Positions 17,386 through 26,884 are shown, numbered from the stretch's first letter. The stretch is 64,000 bases of DNA from Bin5 sp034422415 (GCA_965202955.1 OZ241871.1:4650001-4714000); one strand, 5' to 3'. Translations and numbers: made by a program. The notes: a model not told the origin generated them from the letters alone.

Positions 17386-17425
17386 GCGCGCACGTCTCCC
17401 CCCGCTCGAACAGGAAACGGCAACT

Positions 17426-18424
17426 ATGCTTGCACAGTTCATCGGTAGGCGCATAATGCTGCTGATACCGCTGCTCGTGGTCGTTTCCGTTGTCTCCTTT
17501 ATCCTGATCCAGCTTCCGCCCGGCGACATTCTGAATATGGAGGTGTTGCGCCTGCGCTCGGAGGGCACGCAGATCTCGGAGGAGGAGGTCGAAGCGCTGC
17601 GCCAGCTGTACGGGCTGGACAAGTCGCTGCCGGAGCAGTACTGGCTCTGGATAACCAACATTCTATTTGAAGGCAATTTCGGGATGTCGTTTACCTACCT
17701 CAAACCGGTGGGCGAGATCCTGGCAGCGCGCGTGCCGCTTACGGCGGTCGTCTCGATTCTGACCGCCCTCTTTGTCTGGCTCATGGCGGTGCCGATCGGC
17801 GTCTACTCTGCCACCAATCAGTACTCGATCTTCGATTATTTCTGGACTTTTGTCTCCTTCATCGGCATTGCAACGCCCGGTTTCCTGCTGGCGCTCGTCT
17901 TCCTGTGGATCGCCTTTGTCCAATTTGGCATATCCGCAATCGGTCTTTTTTCCCAGGAGTACGAGGCCGCGCCGTGGAGCTGGGGGAAGATCGTCAACAT
18001 GCTGCAACATATCTGGGTCCCGATCGTCATCATCGGCATGGCCAGCACGGCCGGGATGATGCGGACGATGCGCGGCATGATGTTGGACGAGCTCAACAAG
18101 CAGTATGTCATCACCGCCCGCTCCAAGGGTTTGACCGAGACGCGGCTGCTGGTCAAATATCCGGTACGCACATCACTCAATCCGACCATCAGCACGATTG
18201 GCTGGATGTTGCCCGGCATCATTTCGGGAGAGGCGCTCGTTTCGATGGTGCTCAATATCCCCACCACCGGGCCGGTCCTCCTGCAGGCACTTTTGAACCA
18301 GGACATGTACCTGGCGGGCAGTATCGTCTTCGTTCTCAGCGTTCTCACCGTGATTGGCACGCTGCTGTCCGATATCCTCCTGGTCTGGCTCGACCCGCGC
18401 ATTCGCTATGAAGGAGTGTCCTGA
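17426..18424 (+). CDS. ABC importer permease, DppB/OppB type
   Basis: The 332-residue membrane protein has about six transmembrane segments and the DppB/OppB hallmarks: an N-terminal FIGRRIMLLIPLLVVVSVV helix, PPGDI, a large loop with LYGLDKSLPEQYW, and the ATPase-coupling loop NKQYVITARSKGLTETR near 225-240. The ATG at 17426 follows AGGAAA by 8 bases; a TTG 42 bases upstream is less likely. Its stop overlaps the next start in TGATG, so the two permeases are translationally coupled and very probably form the membrane channel as a heterodimer. Confidence 0.93.
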   Translation: MLAQFIGRRIMLLIPLLVVVSVVSFILIQLPPGDILNMEVLRLRSEGTQISEEEVEALRQLYGLDKSLPEQYWLWITNILFEGNFGMSFTYLKPVGEILAARVPLTAVVSILTALFVWLMAVPIGVYSATNQYSIFDYFWTFVSFIGIATPGFLLALVFLWIAFVQFGISAIGLFSQEYEAAPWSWGKIVNMLQHIWVPIVIIGMASTAGMMRTMRGMMLDELNKQYVITARSKGLTETRLLVKYPVRTSLNPTISTIGWMLPGIISGEALVSMVLNIPTTGPVLLQALLNQDMYLAGSIVFVLSVLTVIGTLLSDILLVWLDPRIRYEGVS

Positions 18425-19581
18425 TGGGCGAAAGCGTCGCGCGCGCGGTGGAGCCGGCGGCCGATGAGGCAGTCGGCGCCGACCTGCCCGATCGCGAGAA
18501 ACAGGCACTTTATACGGCCTCGCAGTCGCAGCTGATCTGGCGCAGATTCAAGCGCCACCGGCTGGCGCAGTTCGCCATGATCGTGCTGGCGCTTTTCTAT
18601 CTGATGGCCGCCTTCGCCGAGTTCCTCGCCCCCTACGAGCCTGGTCGAGATTTCAAGGGCTTCGTCTATGCACCACCGGCCAAGATTCATCTCTTCGACG
18701 AGGAAGGCTTTGCCGGGCCCTTCGTTTACGGGTTGAAAGGAGGACGCGACGAGAGCTACCAGCGGGTCTTCGAGGAGGTCAAGGACGAGGTCTATCCACT
18801 GCGATTTTTCGTGCGCGGGGACCCCTACAAGCTGTGGGGCCTCTTCGAGACCGACCGCCACCTGTTCGGCACCGGCGAAGAGGGCCAGGTCTTCCTGTTT
18901 GGCACCGACCGGCTGGGGCGCGATCTCTTCTCGCGCATTCTCTACGGCACCCGGATTTCGCTGACGATCGGGCTGGTTGGCGTGTTCCTCAGTTTCGTCC
19001 TGGGGCTGATCTTCGGCGGGGTATCGGGCTACTTTGGCGGTACGATCGATGAGACCATCCAACGCGGGATCGATATGCTGATCTCGATCCCGCATCTGCC
19101 GCTGTGGATGACGCTGGCCGCGGCCGTTCCGAGGGACTGGAACTCGATTCAGACCTACTTCGCGATTACAATCGTGCTCTCGATCGTGGGCTGGGCCGGA
19201 CTGGCGCGGACGGTGCGCGGCCGGCTGCTTTCGCTGCGCGAGGAGGACTTTACGATCGCGGCGCGCGTTTCGGGCGTGGGCGAGTGGCGCATCATTACCA
19301 AGCACCTGCTGCCTCTGTTCACGAGCTACATCGTAGTCGCCGTCACCCTTGCCGTTCCCGGCATGATTATCGGCGAGACCAGTCTGAGCTTTATCGGGCT
19401 GGGCATCCAGCCGCCGGCGGTCAGCTGGGGCACGCTACTGCAGGAAGCGCAGATGATCACGAGCGTCGCCCTCCATCCGTGGCTGCTGATTCCGGCACTC
19501 TTCGTAATCGTGACCGTGCTTATGCTTAATTTCCTGGGCGACGGCCTGCGCGACGCGGCCGACCCGTATTCAATCACGTAG
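18424..19581 (+). CDS. ABC importer permease, DppC/OppC type
   Basis: The 385-residue permease has an N-terminal cytoplasmic segment, a first membrane helix near residue 50, and the DppC landmarks FGTDRLGRDLFSRILYGTR and the coupling loop EEDFTIAARVSGVGEWR. It ends with LNFLGDGLRDAADP, the usual DppC C-terminus. An outer-face insertion of about 80 residues between helix 1 and the FGTDRLGRD motif makes it longer than the typical 280-300 residues; long DppC variants of this kind exist. The start overlaps the DppB stop by one base. Confidence 0.93.
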   Translation: MGESVARAVEPAADEAVGADLPDREKQALYTASQSQLIWRRFKRHRLAQFAMIVLALFYLMAAFAEFLAPYEPGRDFKGFVYAPPAKIHLFDEEGFAGPFVYGLKGGRDESYQRVFEEVKDEVYPLRFFVRGDPYKLWGLFETDRHLFGTGEEGQVFLFGTDRLGRDLFSRILYGTRISLTIGLVGVFLSFVLGLIFGGVSGYFGGTIDETIQRGIDMLISIPHLPLWMTLAAAVPRDWNSIQTYFAITIVLSIVGWAGLARTVRGRLLSLREEDFTIAARVSGVGEWRIITKHLLPLFTSYIVVAVTLAVPGMIIGETSLSFIGLGIQPPAVSWGTLLQEAQMITSVALHPWLLIPALFVIVTVLMLNFLGDGLRDAADPYSIT

Positions 19582-19851
19582 ACTTTTTTCCAATGAATGC
19601 CAGAGGGCCTGCCCAACGGCTGTGCCGGCGGTTCGCCCAAGAGTTCAGGCGCCCGCATCTCTGAGAATCCGCGGTTTGTAGAAAGACCTGTATGAGAAAC
19701 CAAGACCAACAACGAAAATTGACCAAGAACGCTAGTTTCCGTGCAAGAGCCAACTGCACGAGCTACACTAGGATCATTGCTGGCCACATGTCTTTCGAAA
19801 CCAGGCGCCGCCAGCCCTAACTCACACTCTTAAGGATCCCCAAGACGATCG

Positions 19852-19880
19852 GCAAATGAAGCAAAATGAAGTAAATTGAA
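19852..19880 (+). repeat. three imperfect tandem copies of a 10-base unit
   Basis: The units GCAAATGAA, GCAAAATGAA and GTAAATTGAA follow one another directly. They resemble a decayed microsatellite or a cluster of short binding sites. The function is unknown. Confidence 0.5.
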
Positions 19881-20054
19881 GAAGAAAAGCGATATTTCCG
19901 TGCAATAGTTCCCCGACTATGTTACGCTCTAACCGAGTTGCACAACCAGCCGAAAGTACGACGGACAATCAAGGCAAAGCGATAAACAAGAATCCAATAG
20001 CTCATGATCGGAAACCAATAGACCCGTCCAACCCCCGCCAGAAGGGAAAAAAGC

Positions 20055-20078
20055 GCGTCAAGACGCGTCAAGACGCGT
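20055..20078 (+). repeat. perfect tandem repeat of GCGTCAAGAC, 2.4 copies
   Basis: GCGTCAAGAC occurs twice in succession (20055-20064, 20065-20074) and is followed by GCGT. The 10-base period equals about one helical turn, so a protein-binding site is possible but unsupported. Confidence 0.6.
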
Positions 20079-20300
20079 TATTTTGAGACGTTGCGCGACA
20101 CGAACCATCACGACAGGAGGACCTCGGTCCAATCGTAGGGAGGAGAGCCGCCATAAGGGATCGTCGTGACCCATGGCGGAAACAGATGGAAAGGTCTGAA
20201 AGGTTGAGAGAACCGAAACTCTCGATTTCATGAGGGGCTACTCTAGCTGCATGCGCCGCGCCCGGCGAAACGACCTGAGCTGGGCGATACGAAACTCGCG

Positions 20301-21341
20301 ATGAACCAGGATGCCCTGCTGGAAATCAAGAATCTGAAGACGCACTTCCACCTGCAGGAAGGGATCGTGCGCGCGGTGGACGGGGTATCGCTAGAGATCG
20401 AGCGCGGGAAAACTTTGGGCATTATCGGCGAGAGCGGCTGCGGCAAGTCGGTGACGGCGCACTCGATCCTGCGGCTCGTGCCGTCACCGCCCGGGAACAT
20501 CATAGACGGCGAGATCCTGTTGCACCGCGGCGAAAACGGGCAGGACGTGAGCCGGCAAGAGGAGCGGACCGACTTGGCGCGTCTCGACCCGCGCGGCGCC
20601 GAGATTCGCGCGATCCGCGGCGCGGAGATCAGCATGGTATTCCAGGAGCCGATGACATCGTTCGGGCCTATGCACACGATCGGCAATCAGATCGTGGAGA
20701 GCATTCTTCTCCATCAGGGCGACGTCGACTCGGACGAGGCGCGGGAGTTCGCGATCGAGAACCTGAGGAGAGTAGGTATTCCCCGGCCGGGGCAGATCGT
20801 AGATGCCTACCCGCACCAGCTGAGCGGCGGCATGCGGCAACGCGCCATGATCGCGATGGCGCTCTCCTGCTCGCCGCGGCTCCTGATCGCGGATGAGCCG
20901 ACGACTGCGCTCGACGTCACGATTCAGGCGCAGATCCTCGAACTGCTGACGACCCTCCAGGAAGAGTTCGGCATGGCTATCATCTTCATTACGCACAACC
21001 TGGGCGTGATCGCCGAGGTCGCGGATGAAGTAGCGGTCATGTACCTGGGTCGCGTCGTCGAGCAGGCCGGCGTGATCGAGCTGTTCGACAACCCGCAGCA
21101 TCCTTATACGCAGGGGCTGTTGAATTCGATCCCCCACATCGATGAAGAGAAACTGCCGCGCTTGCGCGCCATCGAAGGCGTCGTGCCCGATCCCTACCAG
21201 ATTCCCAGCGGGTGCGCGTTCAGCGATCGCTGCCCCAGTTTCATTCCGGGCACCTGCGACAAGGCCATGCCCGAACTGGCCGCGACAAGTGAGGACCACC
21301 TGGTGCGTTGTTTCCTCTATTCCGAAGCCGAGGAGATGTGA
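20301..21341 (+). CDS. ABC importer ATPase, DppD/OppD type
   Basis: The 346-residue protein has all ABC ATPase motifs: Walker A GESGCGKS (43-50), Q-loop FQEPMTS, signature LSGGMRQR, Walker B LLIADEPTTALD and the switch His in FITHNLGV. The C-terminal oligopeptide-transport extension contains four cysteines (CAFSDRCPSFIPGTC and a later RC), a pattern that binds an iron-sulfur cluster in some OppD proteins. The gene follows the permeases after a long gap but in the same direction, and probably powers them. No strong ribosome-binding site is seen before the ATG. Confidence 0.94.
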   Translation: MNQDALLEIKNLKTHFHLQEGIVRAVDGVSLEIERGKTLGIIGESGCGKSVTAHSILRLVPSPPGNIIDGEILLHRGENGQDVSRQEERTDLARLDPRGAEIRAIRGAEISMVFQEPMTSFGPMHTIGNQIVESILLHQGDVDSDEAREFAIENLRRVGIPRPGQIVDAYPHQLSGGMRQRAMIAMALSCSPRLLIADEPTTALDVTIQAQILELLTTLQEEFGMAIIFITHNLGVIAEVADEVAVMYLGRVVEQAGVIELFDNPQHPYTQGLLNSIPHIDEEKLPRLRAIEGVVPDPYQIPSGCAFSDRCPSFIPGTCDKAMPELAATSEDHLVRCFLYSEAEEM

Positions 21342-21390
21342 AATCGTGCAGGTTCGCCGACCGCGCGCGAACTGCTGACCGAGGTTGCCG

Positions 21391-22425
21391 ATGGCAGACG
21401 AATCCCGGCTGCTGCTCGAAGTCAATGACCTCAAGATGCACTTCCCGATACAGAAGGGTCTTCTGCGTCGTACGACCGGCTACGTCAAGGCGGTCGACGG
21501 GGTCAGCCTTTCGATCAAAAAGGGAGAGACACTCGGCCTGGTCGGTGAGAGCGGCTGCGGCAAAACGACGACCGGGCGCTGTATCGTGCGCGTCTACCAG
21601 CCGACCGACGGCGAAATCATCTTCTATGACGAAGGCGAGGCGGTCCATCTCAACCATCTGGATAGACAGGAACTGAAGGCGTTTCGCAGAAACATGCAGA
21701 TGATCTTTCAGGACCCCTTCTCGTCGTTGAATCCGCGCATGACAGTGCTGGAGCTGGTCGGCGAACCGCTGCTGGCGCACGGCATCGCCCGCGGGCAGGA
21801 GCTGGAGGACCGGGTCGCCGCGATGGTGGCCGCGGTGGGTTTGCGCGTGGAGCATCTGCCGCGCTATCCGCACAGTTTCAGCGGCGGACAGCGGCAGCGG
21901 ATCGGCATCGCGCGCGCGCTGGTGCAGCGCCCCCAGCTGGTAGTCTGCGACGAACCGGTCTCCGCGCTGGATGTGTCGGTCCAGTCCCAGGTCGTCAATC
22001 TACTGCAGGACCTGCAGGCCGACCTGGACCTGACCTATCTGTTCGTCGCCCACGACATGAGCGTTGTGCGGCAGATCAGCAACCGGATCGCGGTGATGTA
22101 TGTCGGCAAGCTGGTGGAAGTGGCGGAGTCGGAGGAGCTGCTGCGCAATCCCAAGCACCCATACAGCGAGACGCTGCTGTCGGCGGTGCCGCGGCCCAAT
22201 CCACATCACGCCATGCAGCGCCTGAACCTGGAAGGCGAACCGGCGGACCCGGCGAACGCGCCGTCCGGGTGCGTCTTCCACCCGCGCTGCCGCTACATGG
22301 AGGACGTTTGCACGACCGACGTACCGGAGTTGATCGAACTGAGACCGGGCCACCACGTTGCCTGCCATTTTGCAGATCAGCTGGAGCTGCAAGGCATTGC
22401 GTACGCGGACTCTGAACAGTCCTGA
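21391..22425 (+). CDS. ABC importer ATPase, DppF/OppF type
   Basis: The 344-residue protein carries Walker A GESGCGKT (52-59), Q-loop FQDPFSSLNPRM, signature SGGQRQRIGIARAL, Walker B LVVCDEPVSALD and switch His in FVAHDMSVV. FQDPFSSLNPRM and YVGKLVE are typical of the DppF/OppF member of the pair. The C-terminal extension again has a cysteine cluster (CVFHPRCRYMEDVC). It begins 49 bases after the DppD-type gene. The two ATPases would form the heterodimeric motor of the importer. Confidence 0.94.
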   Translation: MADESRLLLEVNDLKMHFPIQKGLLRRTTGYVKAVDGVSLSIKKGETLGLVGESGCGKTTTGRCIVRVYQPTDGEIIFYDEGEAVHLNHLDRQELKAFRRNMQMIFQDPFSSLNPRMTVLELVGEPLLAHGIARGQELEDRVAAMVAAVGLRVEHLPRYPHSFSGGQRQRIGIARALVQRPQLVVCDEPVSALDVSVQSQVVNLLQDLQADLDLTYLFVAHDMSVVRQISNRIAVMYVGKLVEVAESEELLRNPKHPYSETLLSAVPRPNPHHAMQRLNLEGEPADPANAPSGCVFHPRCRYMEDVCTTDVPELIELRPGHHVACHFADQLELQGIAYADSEQS

Positions 22426-22468
22426 TGACCAAGGAAGTTTCCAAGCAAAACGAAATGAAAGGAAGATC

Positions 22469-23392
22469 ATGGGAAAGCTGGTAATCACTGTGACGACCGA
22501 TTCGGCGGGGTCCTATCCGCGCAATCCTTACCTCACGCATTGCAGCGACACGAAGGGGGTTGCCGAGGAGTACATTCGCGCGATGAACGCCGGCGCGACG
22601 ATCGTTCATACGCACGGCAAATACATCTCCGATCCCGTCATTCAGCCGGACGGCAAGCAGCTCTCGATACCCGATCTGGAAGGCTGGCGCGACATAACCG
22701 ATCGCGTTCGGGACGCGGGCGAACCGATCGTGCAGTTTGGGCTGGCGAGCATGCGCCTGGAGCAGAAGCTGGAGCTGTGGCGTGAACTCAAGCCGGAAAT
22801 GAGCTCGATCAATTTCAACTCCCATGATGAGTACTTTCAGCCGGACCCCGACTATCCGCCGACGCCGATCTACTCGATTCACCCGATTCCGGAACTCAGA
22901 AAGTACTCCAGCCTGGCCAAAAGGCATGGCGTCAAACAGGAAATAGAATGCTTTAATACGGGGGCCTACTGGGCGATCGGGAAGATCCGCGGCGGTGACT
23001 TCTGGACCGAGGACGGCGTACGCGAGTTCGAGAAGGACCTGCTGCCCGAACCGCTGTGGCTGACCCTCTTCTTCGGCTGGGCCGGCCAGGGATGGGCCCC
23101 GCCGACGCCCAAAGCGCTGCAGTACATGGTGGACAATCTGCCGCCGCGGGCAAACTTCAGCATGAGCTGCATGGACCCGCCCAACTACTGGTCGATGGTG
23201 GCGCACACGATCGCGATCGGGGGCCATGTGCGCATCGGCATGGAGGACTGTCCCTTTATCGAGGACGGCGTCTATGCCAAGACCAACGCGGAGCTGGTGG
23301 AAAAGGCGGTACGCATCGCCCGCGAGATCGGCAGGGAGATCGCTTCGCCGGCGGAGGCGCGCGCGATCGTAGGCCTTCCGCCTACTGGGTAA
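22469..23392 (+). CDS. BKACE (DUF849) beta-keto acid cleavage enzyme
   Basis: The 307-residue protein shows the DUF849 signature: a first strand LVITVTTDSAG, the zinc-binding VHTHGK (His47 and His49), FNSHDEYF, and the late GGHVRIGMED segment. Family members such as Kce use zinc to cleave a beta-keto acid with acetyl-CoA, giving acetoacetate and an acyl-CoA. It lies 43 bases after the ATPase gene, with AAAGGAA before the ATG, so it may be co-transcribed with the importer. The real substrate cannot be read from sequence. The longer upstream frame overlaps the ATPase gene and is rejected. Confidence 0.88.
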   Translation: MGKLVITVTTDSAGSYPRNPYLTHCSDTKGVAEEYIRAMNAGATIVHTHGKYISDPVIQPDGKQLSIPDLEGWRDITDRVRDAGEPIVQFGLASMRLEQKLELWRELKPEMSSINFNSHDEYFQPDPDYPPTPIYSIHPIPELRKYSSLAKRHGVKQEIECFNTGAYWAIGKIRGGDFWTEDGVREFEKDLLPEPLWLTLFFGWAGQGWAPPTPKALQYMVDNLPPRANFSMSCMDPPNYWSMVAHTIAIGGHVRIGMEDCPFIEDGVYAKTNAELVEKAVRIAREIGREIASPAEARAIVGLPPTG

Positions 23393-23403
23393 GCGGAGGT
23401 AGC

Positions 23404-24252
23404 ATGAAGGGACTGAGCTGCAATTCGGGCCTGCTGCACGAGTACAGCGTGGAGCAGGCGATCGATATCCTGGCAGAGCACGGCTACGAGGCCATTGACA
23501 TCAGCCTTGAGCTGGCGCCGCCCTTCATTCCGCCGCCCAAGCCGCATATGAGCTCGGCGGCGGATGCCGGCCGGCGGCGCGCCGTCCGCAGCTACGCGCA
23601 GCAGGCGGGCATCGCGATCGGCGCGCTCAACGCGCACACGAACGTGATACACGGCGAGCCCGCTGTGCGGCGTGAGAACGTCGAGTTTATTCGCGGCGCG
23701 CTGCACCTGGCCGCGGATATGGAGGTCGCGTACGTGATTAGCGGGTGCGGCGTGAAGCTGTTCTACGGCTGGGAAAGCACCTACTGGGAATGGTGCCTGA
23801 AGGCGATGCGCGACCTGGCGGCGGAGGCGGAACGGCTTGGCGTGATGATCCTGATCGAAGCGGCCAGTCCCTACGGCTCGCTGGTCCACAGCCTGGCGCG
23901 GTTGCAGCGGCTTCTCAGCACGGAAGGGCTAGAAACGCTCGGTGTCCTGTTTGACCCGGCCCACTACCATGTGCGCGGCGATGCTGTGCTGGACGCCTAT
24001 TTGGCGCTGGGCGACAAGGTGAAGCACATGCATGCCAAGGACGCCCGCGGCGATCGCGAGAACTTCGGTTTCCCGCCGCTGGGCGAGGGCGACATTGATT
24101 TCGGCGGGCTGATCAGGGCCATGGTCACGAACGGATTCGACGGTTACATATCGGTTGAGTACGAAGCGATGGCGTGGGGCTATCCCGATAATCCGAGACA
24201 GGTATTGACGGATGGCAAGAAGTTCGTAGATGACATTCTCGCCGAGGATTGA
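23404..24252 (+). CDS. sugar phosphate isomerase/epimerase family TIM-barrel protein
   Basis: The 282-residue protein matches the xylose-isomerase-like AP endonuclease 2 fold. Metal-site candidates are His79 (LNAHTN), Glu157 (LIEAASPYG), Asp187 and His190 (FDPAHYHV), His211 and His213 (KHMHAKDA) and the late Glu254 (ISVEYEAMA). These positions are approximate. Enzymes of this fold isomerise or epimerise sugars or related keto acids, or act as dehydratases. GGAGGT lies three bases before the ATG, only 11 bases after the BKACE stop, so the two genes are surely in one operon. Confidence 0.88.
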   Translation: MKGLSCNSGLLHEYSVEQAIDILAEHGYEAIDISLELAPPFIPPPKPHMSSAADAGRRRAVRSYAQQAGIAIGALNAHTNVIHGEPAVRRENVEFIRGALHLAADMEVAYVISGCGVKLFYGWESTYWEWCLKAMRDLAAEAERLGVMILIEAASPYGSLVHSLARLQRLLSTEGLETLGVLFDPAHYHVRGDAVLDAYLALGDKVKHMHAKDARGDRENFGFPPLGEGDIDFGGLIRAMVTNGFDGYISVEYEAMAWGYPDNPRQVLTDGKKFVDDILAED

Positions 24253-24321
24253 CGGACTGCGATAGCTCGGTCGCGGATAATAGAGAGCTGCGCTTGCCGG
24301 GAGGAGTCAGGAGGCGTTCAA

Positions 24322-25368
24322 ATGAAAGCGGCCGTCCTGCGGGCGTTCAAAGAGCCGCTGGCGTGGCAGGAGGTGGATACACCGGCGCCGGGACCCGATG
24401 AGGTGCTGGTGCAGGTCATGGCCTGCGGAATCGACGGCACCGACCTGAAGCTTCTGGACGGCTTCGGCTACACGCCGGAGCTGCCTTTCATCATAGGCCA
24501 TGAGGTCGCCGGCGTTGTGGCGGAGACCGGTGAACGGGTGAACGGGTTCGAGGCTGGCGACCGCGTTATCATCTACAATTTCACCACGTGCGGAGATTGC
24601 CTGCCCTGCCGGACGCACCGCGAACAGATCTGCGTCAACATGGGCGGTGTGCTGGGCGCCAAGGACCGGCACGGCGGCTATGCCGAATACCTAGCCATAC
24701 CGGCGCGCCAGCTGGTGCGCGTCTCGGAGAGGGTTGCCTGGCCGGACAGCGCGGTCTGCTGCGACGCCGGCATGACGGGCTTTCATGCGGTCGACCGCGC
24801 CGGACTGCGTTTGGGCGAAAGCGTGCTGATCATCGGCGTCGGCGGGGTGGGCTCGATGGCCGTGCAGCTGGCCAAGGCGGCGGGCGCGCGCGTGCTGGCG
24901 GTTGAGCTTTCGGAAGCAAAGGCAGATTGGGCCCGCCAGCTCGGCGCGGATGAGGTCCTCAACCCCGGCCAGGTGGATGTCTCCGCCGCGGTGCGTGAAC
25001 GCACCGGCGGGCTCGGTGTTGACTGTGTGATCGACATCGTGGGTACGACGAATACGATGAGGACCGGGATCAACGCGCTGCGCAACGGCGGACGCCTGGT
25101 AATCGTAGGCTACACGCCAGATTTTTACCCTGTCGAAGGCAAGTACCTTGCGCAGAATGAACTGTCGATCATCGGCACGCGCGCGGGGCGCAAGCAGGAC
25201 CTGATCTACGTCTCGCGTCTGATGGCGGGGGGCAAGATCCGCTCGATCGTAACCCAGACTTTCCCGATGGAGGAGGCGAACGAGGCGTTGGCGGTCTTGC
25301 GCACGGGGGAGATACTGGGTCGCATCGTGCTGTTGACGTCTGCCGGTCGGCAAGCCACGGGCGATTGA
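24322..25368 (+). CDS. zinc-dependent alcohol dehydrogenase (MDR family)
   Basis: The 348-residue protein has catalytic zinc ligands Cys35 and His60-Glu61 (ACGIDGTD, GHEVAGVV), a structural zinc set Cys90, Cys93, Cys96 and Cys104, and the dinucleotide motif GVGGVGSMAVQLAK near 172. An acidic residue after the second strand (VLAVELSEAK) favours NAD(H). Such enzymes oxidise polyols, sugars or alcohols. The ATG follows AGGAGG by 7 bases. It lies 69 bases downstream of the isomerase in the same direction. Confidence 0.92.
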   Translation: MKAAVLRAFKEPLAWQEVDTPAPGPDEVLVQVMACGIDGTDLKLLDGFGYTPELPFIIGHEVAGVVAETGERVNGFEAGDRVIIYNFTTCGDCLPCRTHREQICVNMGGVLGAKDRHGGYAEYLAIPARQLVRVSERVAWPDSAVCCDAGMTGFHAVDRAGLRLGESVLIIGVGGVGSMAVQLAKAAGARVLAVELSEAKADWARQLGADEVLNPGQVDVSAAVRERTGGLGVDCVIDIVGTTNTMRTGINALRNGGRLVIVGYTPDFYPVEGKYLAQNELSIIGTRAGRKQDLIYVSRLMAGGKIRSIVTQTFPMEEANEALAVLRTGEILGRIVLLTSAGRQATGD

Positions 25369-25469
25369 CGGCCGGTAGACCGTTGCAATACGAGAGCGAC
25401 AGATGGCCCGCGGTTGCGTTCCTGTTCTCGGCAGAGCAAGAGTTCAGAATGTCGCCCTGAGTACAGACG

Positions 25470-26402
25470 ATGCTGGTTGACGCTCACTGCCACATTTTCC
25501 CTCGAATTGACGGCCTCAATGCCGCCGGACCGACACGGGGTCTGGGCTACGGGCGGGCGATGGTCGGTCCTGAAGAACGGCAGGTTACACCTCCATTTGG
25601 CGAGGCGTTGAGCCATACGCCTGAGACCCTGCTGGCCAATCTCGACTGGGCCGGCGTGAACAGGGCGGTGTTGCTGCAAGGTCCGTTTTACGGCGAATGC
25701 AACGGGTACGTTGCCGAGGCGCTGCAACGACACGGCGACAGGCTTGTGGGCGCGGCATACTTCGACCCGTGGATGGGGGGCAGCCGTTCCACTTTCGACC
25801 AGCTCTTTGAAATGGAGGGCCCGGAAGCGGGGTTTGGCGCGCTCAAGCTGGAATGTTCGGTGCCTACCGGGCTGTGCGGCATACATCCGCAGGCGCGCCT
25901 CGATGCGGTCGAGCTGGCCTGGCTGTGGCAGGAGCTGGAGCGGCGAGAACTGGTCCTGGTCCTGGACCTGGGGGGCATCGGAAGCCGCTCATACCAGACG
26001 GCGGCCGTGCGCGGCATCGCCGAGCGTCATCCGCAGCTGAAGGTCGTGGTGGCACACCTTGGCCAGCCAACGCCTTTGGCCGAAGCCGACTCCGATTTGT
26101 GGCGGCAGTGGCAGGAGCAGGTCGACCTTGGTCGGCTGCCCAACGTCTGGTTCGATTGTGCATCGCTGATTGCCTATGTCCACGAGGAGGGGTATCCTTT
26201 CCCGACGGTCGAGCGCTACCTGCGGCTGGCAATCGAGCGGATTGGCGCGCACAAGGTCATGTGGGGCAGCGACCAGCCGGGCACGCTGGTCCACGCGACG
26301 TACAGGCAGTATGCGGAACTGGCGAAGGTGCACACCGGTTTCCTCGGGGTCAATGACCAAGATCTCGTTCTGGGAGAGAATGCGCTGGAAGTATACGGTT
26401 GA
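25470..26402 (+). CDS. amidohydrolase family 2 (ACMSD-like) metal hydrolase
   Basis: The 310-residue protein starts with the metal motif DAHCH (4-8) and has a strand ending VVVAHLGQP, WGSDQPG near residue 266, and the C-terminal VLGENALEVYG expected of COG2159 enzymes. Members hydrolyse lactones or decarboxylate and hydrate aromatic-type acids. The second half of the catalytic set (His in VAHLGQ and Asp in WGSD) is present, so the enzyme should be active. The gene is 101 bases after the dehydrogenase. The substrate is unknown, but the family suits ring or lactone degradation. Confidence 0.88.
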   Translation: MLVDAHCHIFPRIDGLNAAGPTRGLGYGRAMVGPEERQVTPPFGEALSHTPETLLANLDWAGVNRAVLLQGPFYGECNGYVAEALQRHGDRLVGAAYFDPWMGGSRSTFDQLFEMEGPEAGFGALKLECSVPTGLCGIHPQARLDAVELAWLWQELERRELVLVLDLGGIGSRSYQTAAVRGIAERHPQLKVVVAHLGQPTPLAEADSDLWRQWQEQVDLGRLPNVWFDCASLIAYVHEEGYPFPTVERYLRLAIERIGAHKVMWGSDQPGTLVHATYRQYAELAKVHTGFLGVNDQDLVLGENALEVYG

Positions 26403-26473
26403 AGCAGGACCGATTTCTTTTTCCGACTACGACGGTAAGCCATGGGTCGTACACCATAGAGGACGGTGGGAAA

Positions 26474-26836
26474 ATGGCTAACGAAGCACTCAGACGGCAA
26501 TTGGAAAGCTGTATCGAAGCCTTTCGGACCGGGACGCTCAGCGAAGGAATGTTGCAGGACGCGTTGGAGGCCGTCAGCGGCTGTGCACGCAAGAGCCAGG
26601 ACCTGCTCTACCTGCAGGCGACCAGCACGTCGCTGACCAGTCCGGTGAACGGCATGCTCCTGATGGAGGGCGGAGAGATCGCCGAGGAAATGCCGGATGC
26701 TGAGGACTGGCCGTATCAGACGGTACTGGAGGCGGTGCGCGACGGCTGGCGGGTCGTTCAATTTCCCAACCTTGCGCTGCTGCTGGACGAGAGCCGGAGC
26801 TACGGGCTGGGATGCGAGTTTATCTTGGAGCGGTGA
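26474..26836 (+). CDS. hypothetical 120-residue protein of the catabolic island
   Basis: I do not recognise this family. The protein is soluble and acidic, with a helical N-terminal half and a C-terminal segment VLEAVRDGWRVVQFPNLALL that ends GCEFILER. The gene lies between an amidohydrolase and a PhyH oxygenase in the same direction. The ATG at 26474 is preferred; a TTG at 26399 would overlap the previous stop and add 25 residues. A partner or regulator role for the oxygenase is only a guess. Confidence 0.65.
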   Translation: MANEALRRQLESCIEAFRTGTLSEGMLQDALEAVSGCARKSQDLLYLQATSTSLTSPVNGMLLMEGGEIAEEMPDAEDWPYQTVLEAVRDGWRVVQFPNLALLLDESRSYGLGCEFILER

Positions 26837-26884
26837 GCGACCGCCCGTAACGGCGAAAAGGCAACGGGGCGAAAGGACAATAGG

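Larger units (their letters stand above)
19582..20300. other. 719-base gap splitting the ABC importer genes
   Basis: No credible gene was found. The region is less GC-rich than its surroundings, especially 19680-20040, and contains two short tandem-repeat patches (19852-19880 and 20055-20078). No confident promoter or terminator could be assigned. Confidence 0.5.

Noticed and set aside
19574..19759. Minus-strand frame of 61 codons after the permease gene
   Set aside because: It overlaps the permease end, lacks a ribosome-binding site and shows no motif.
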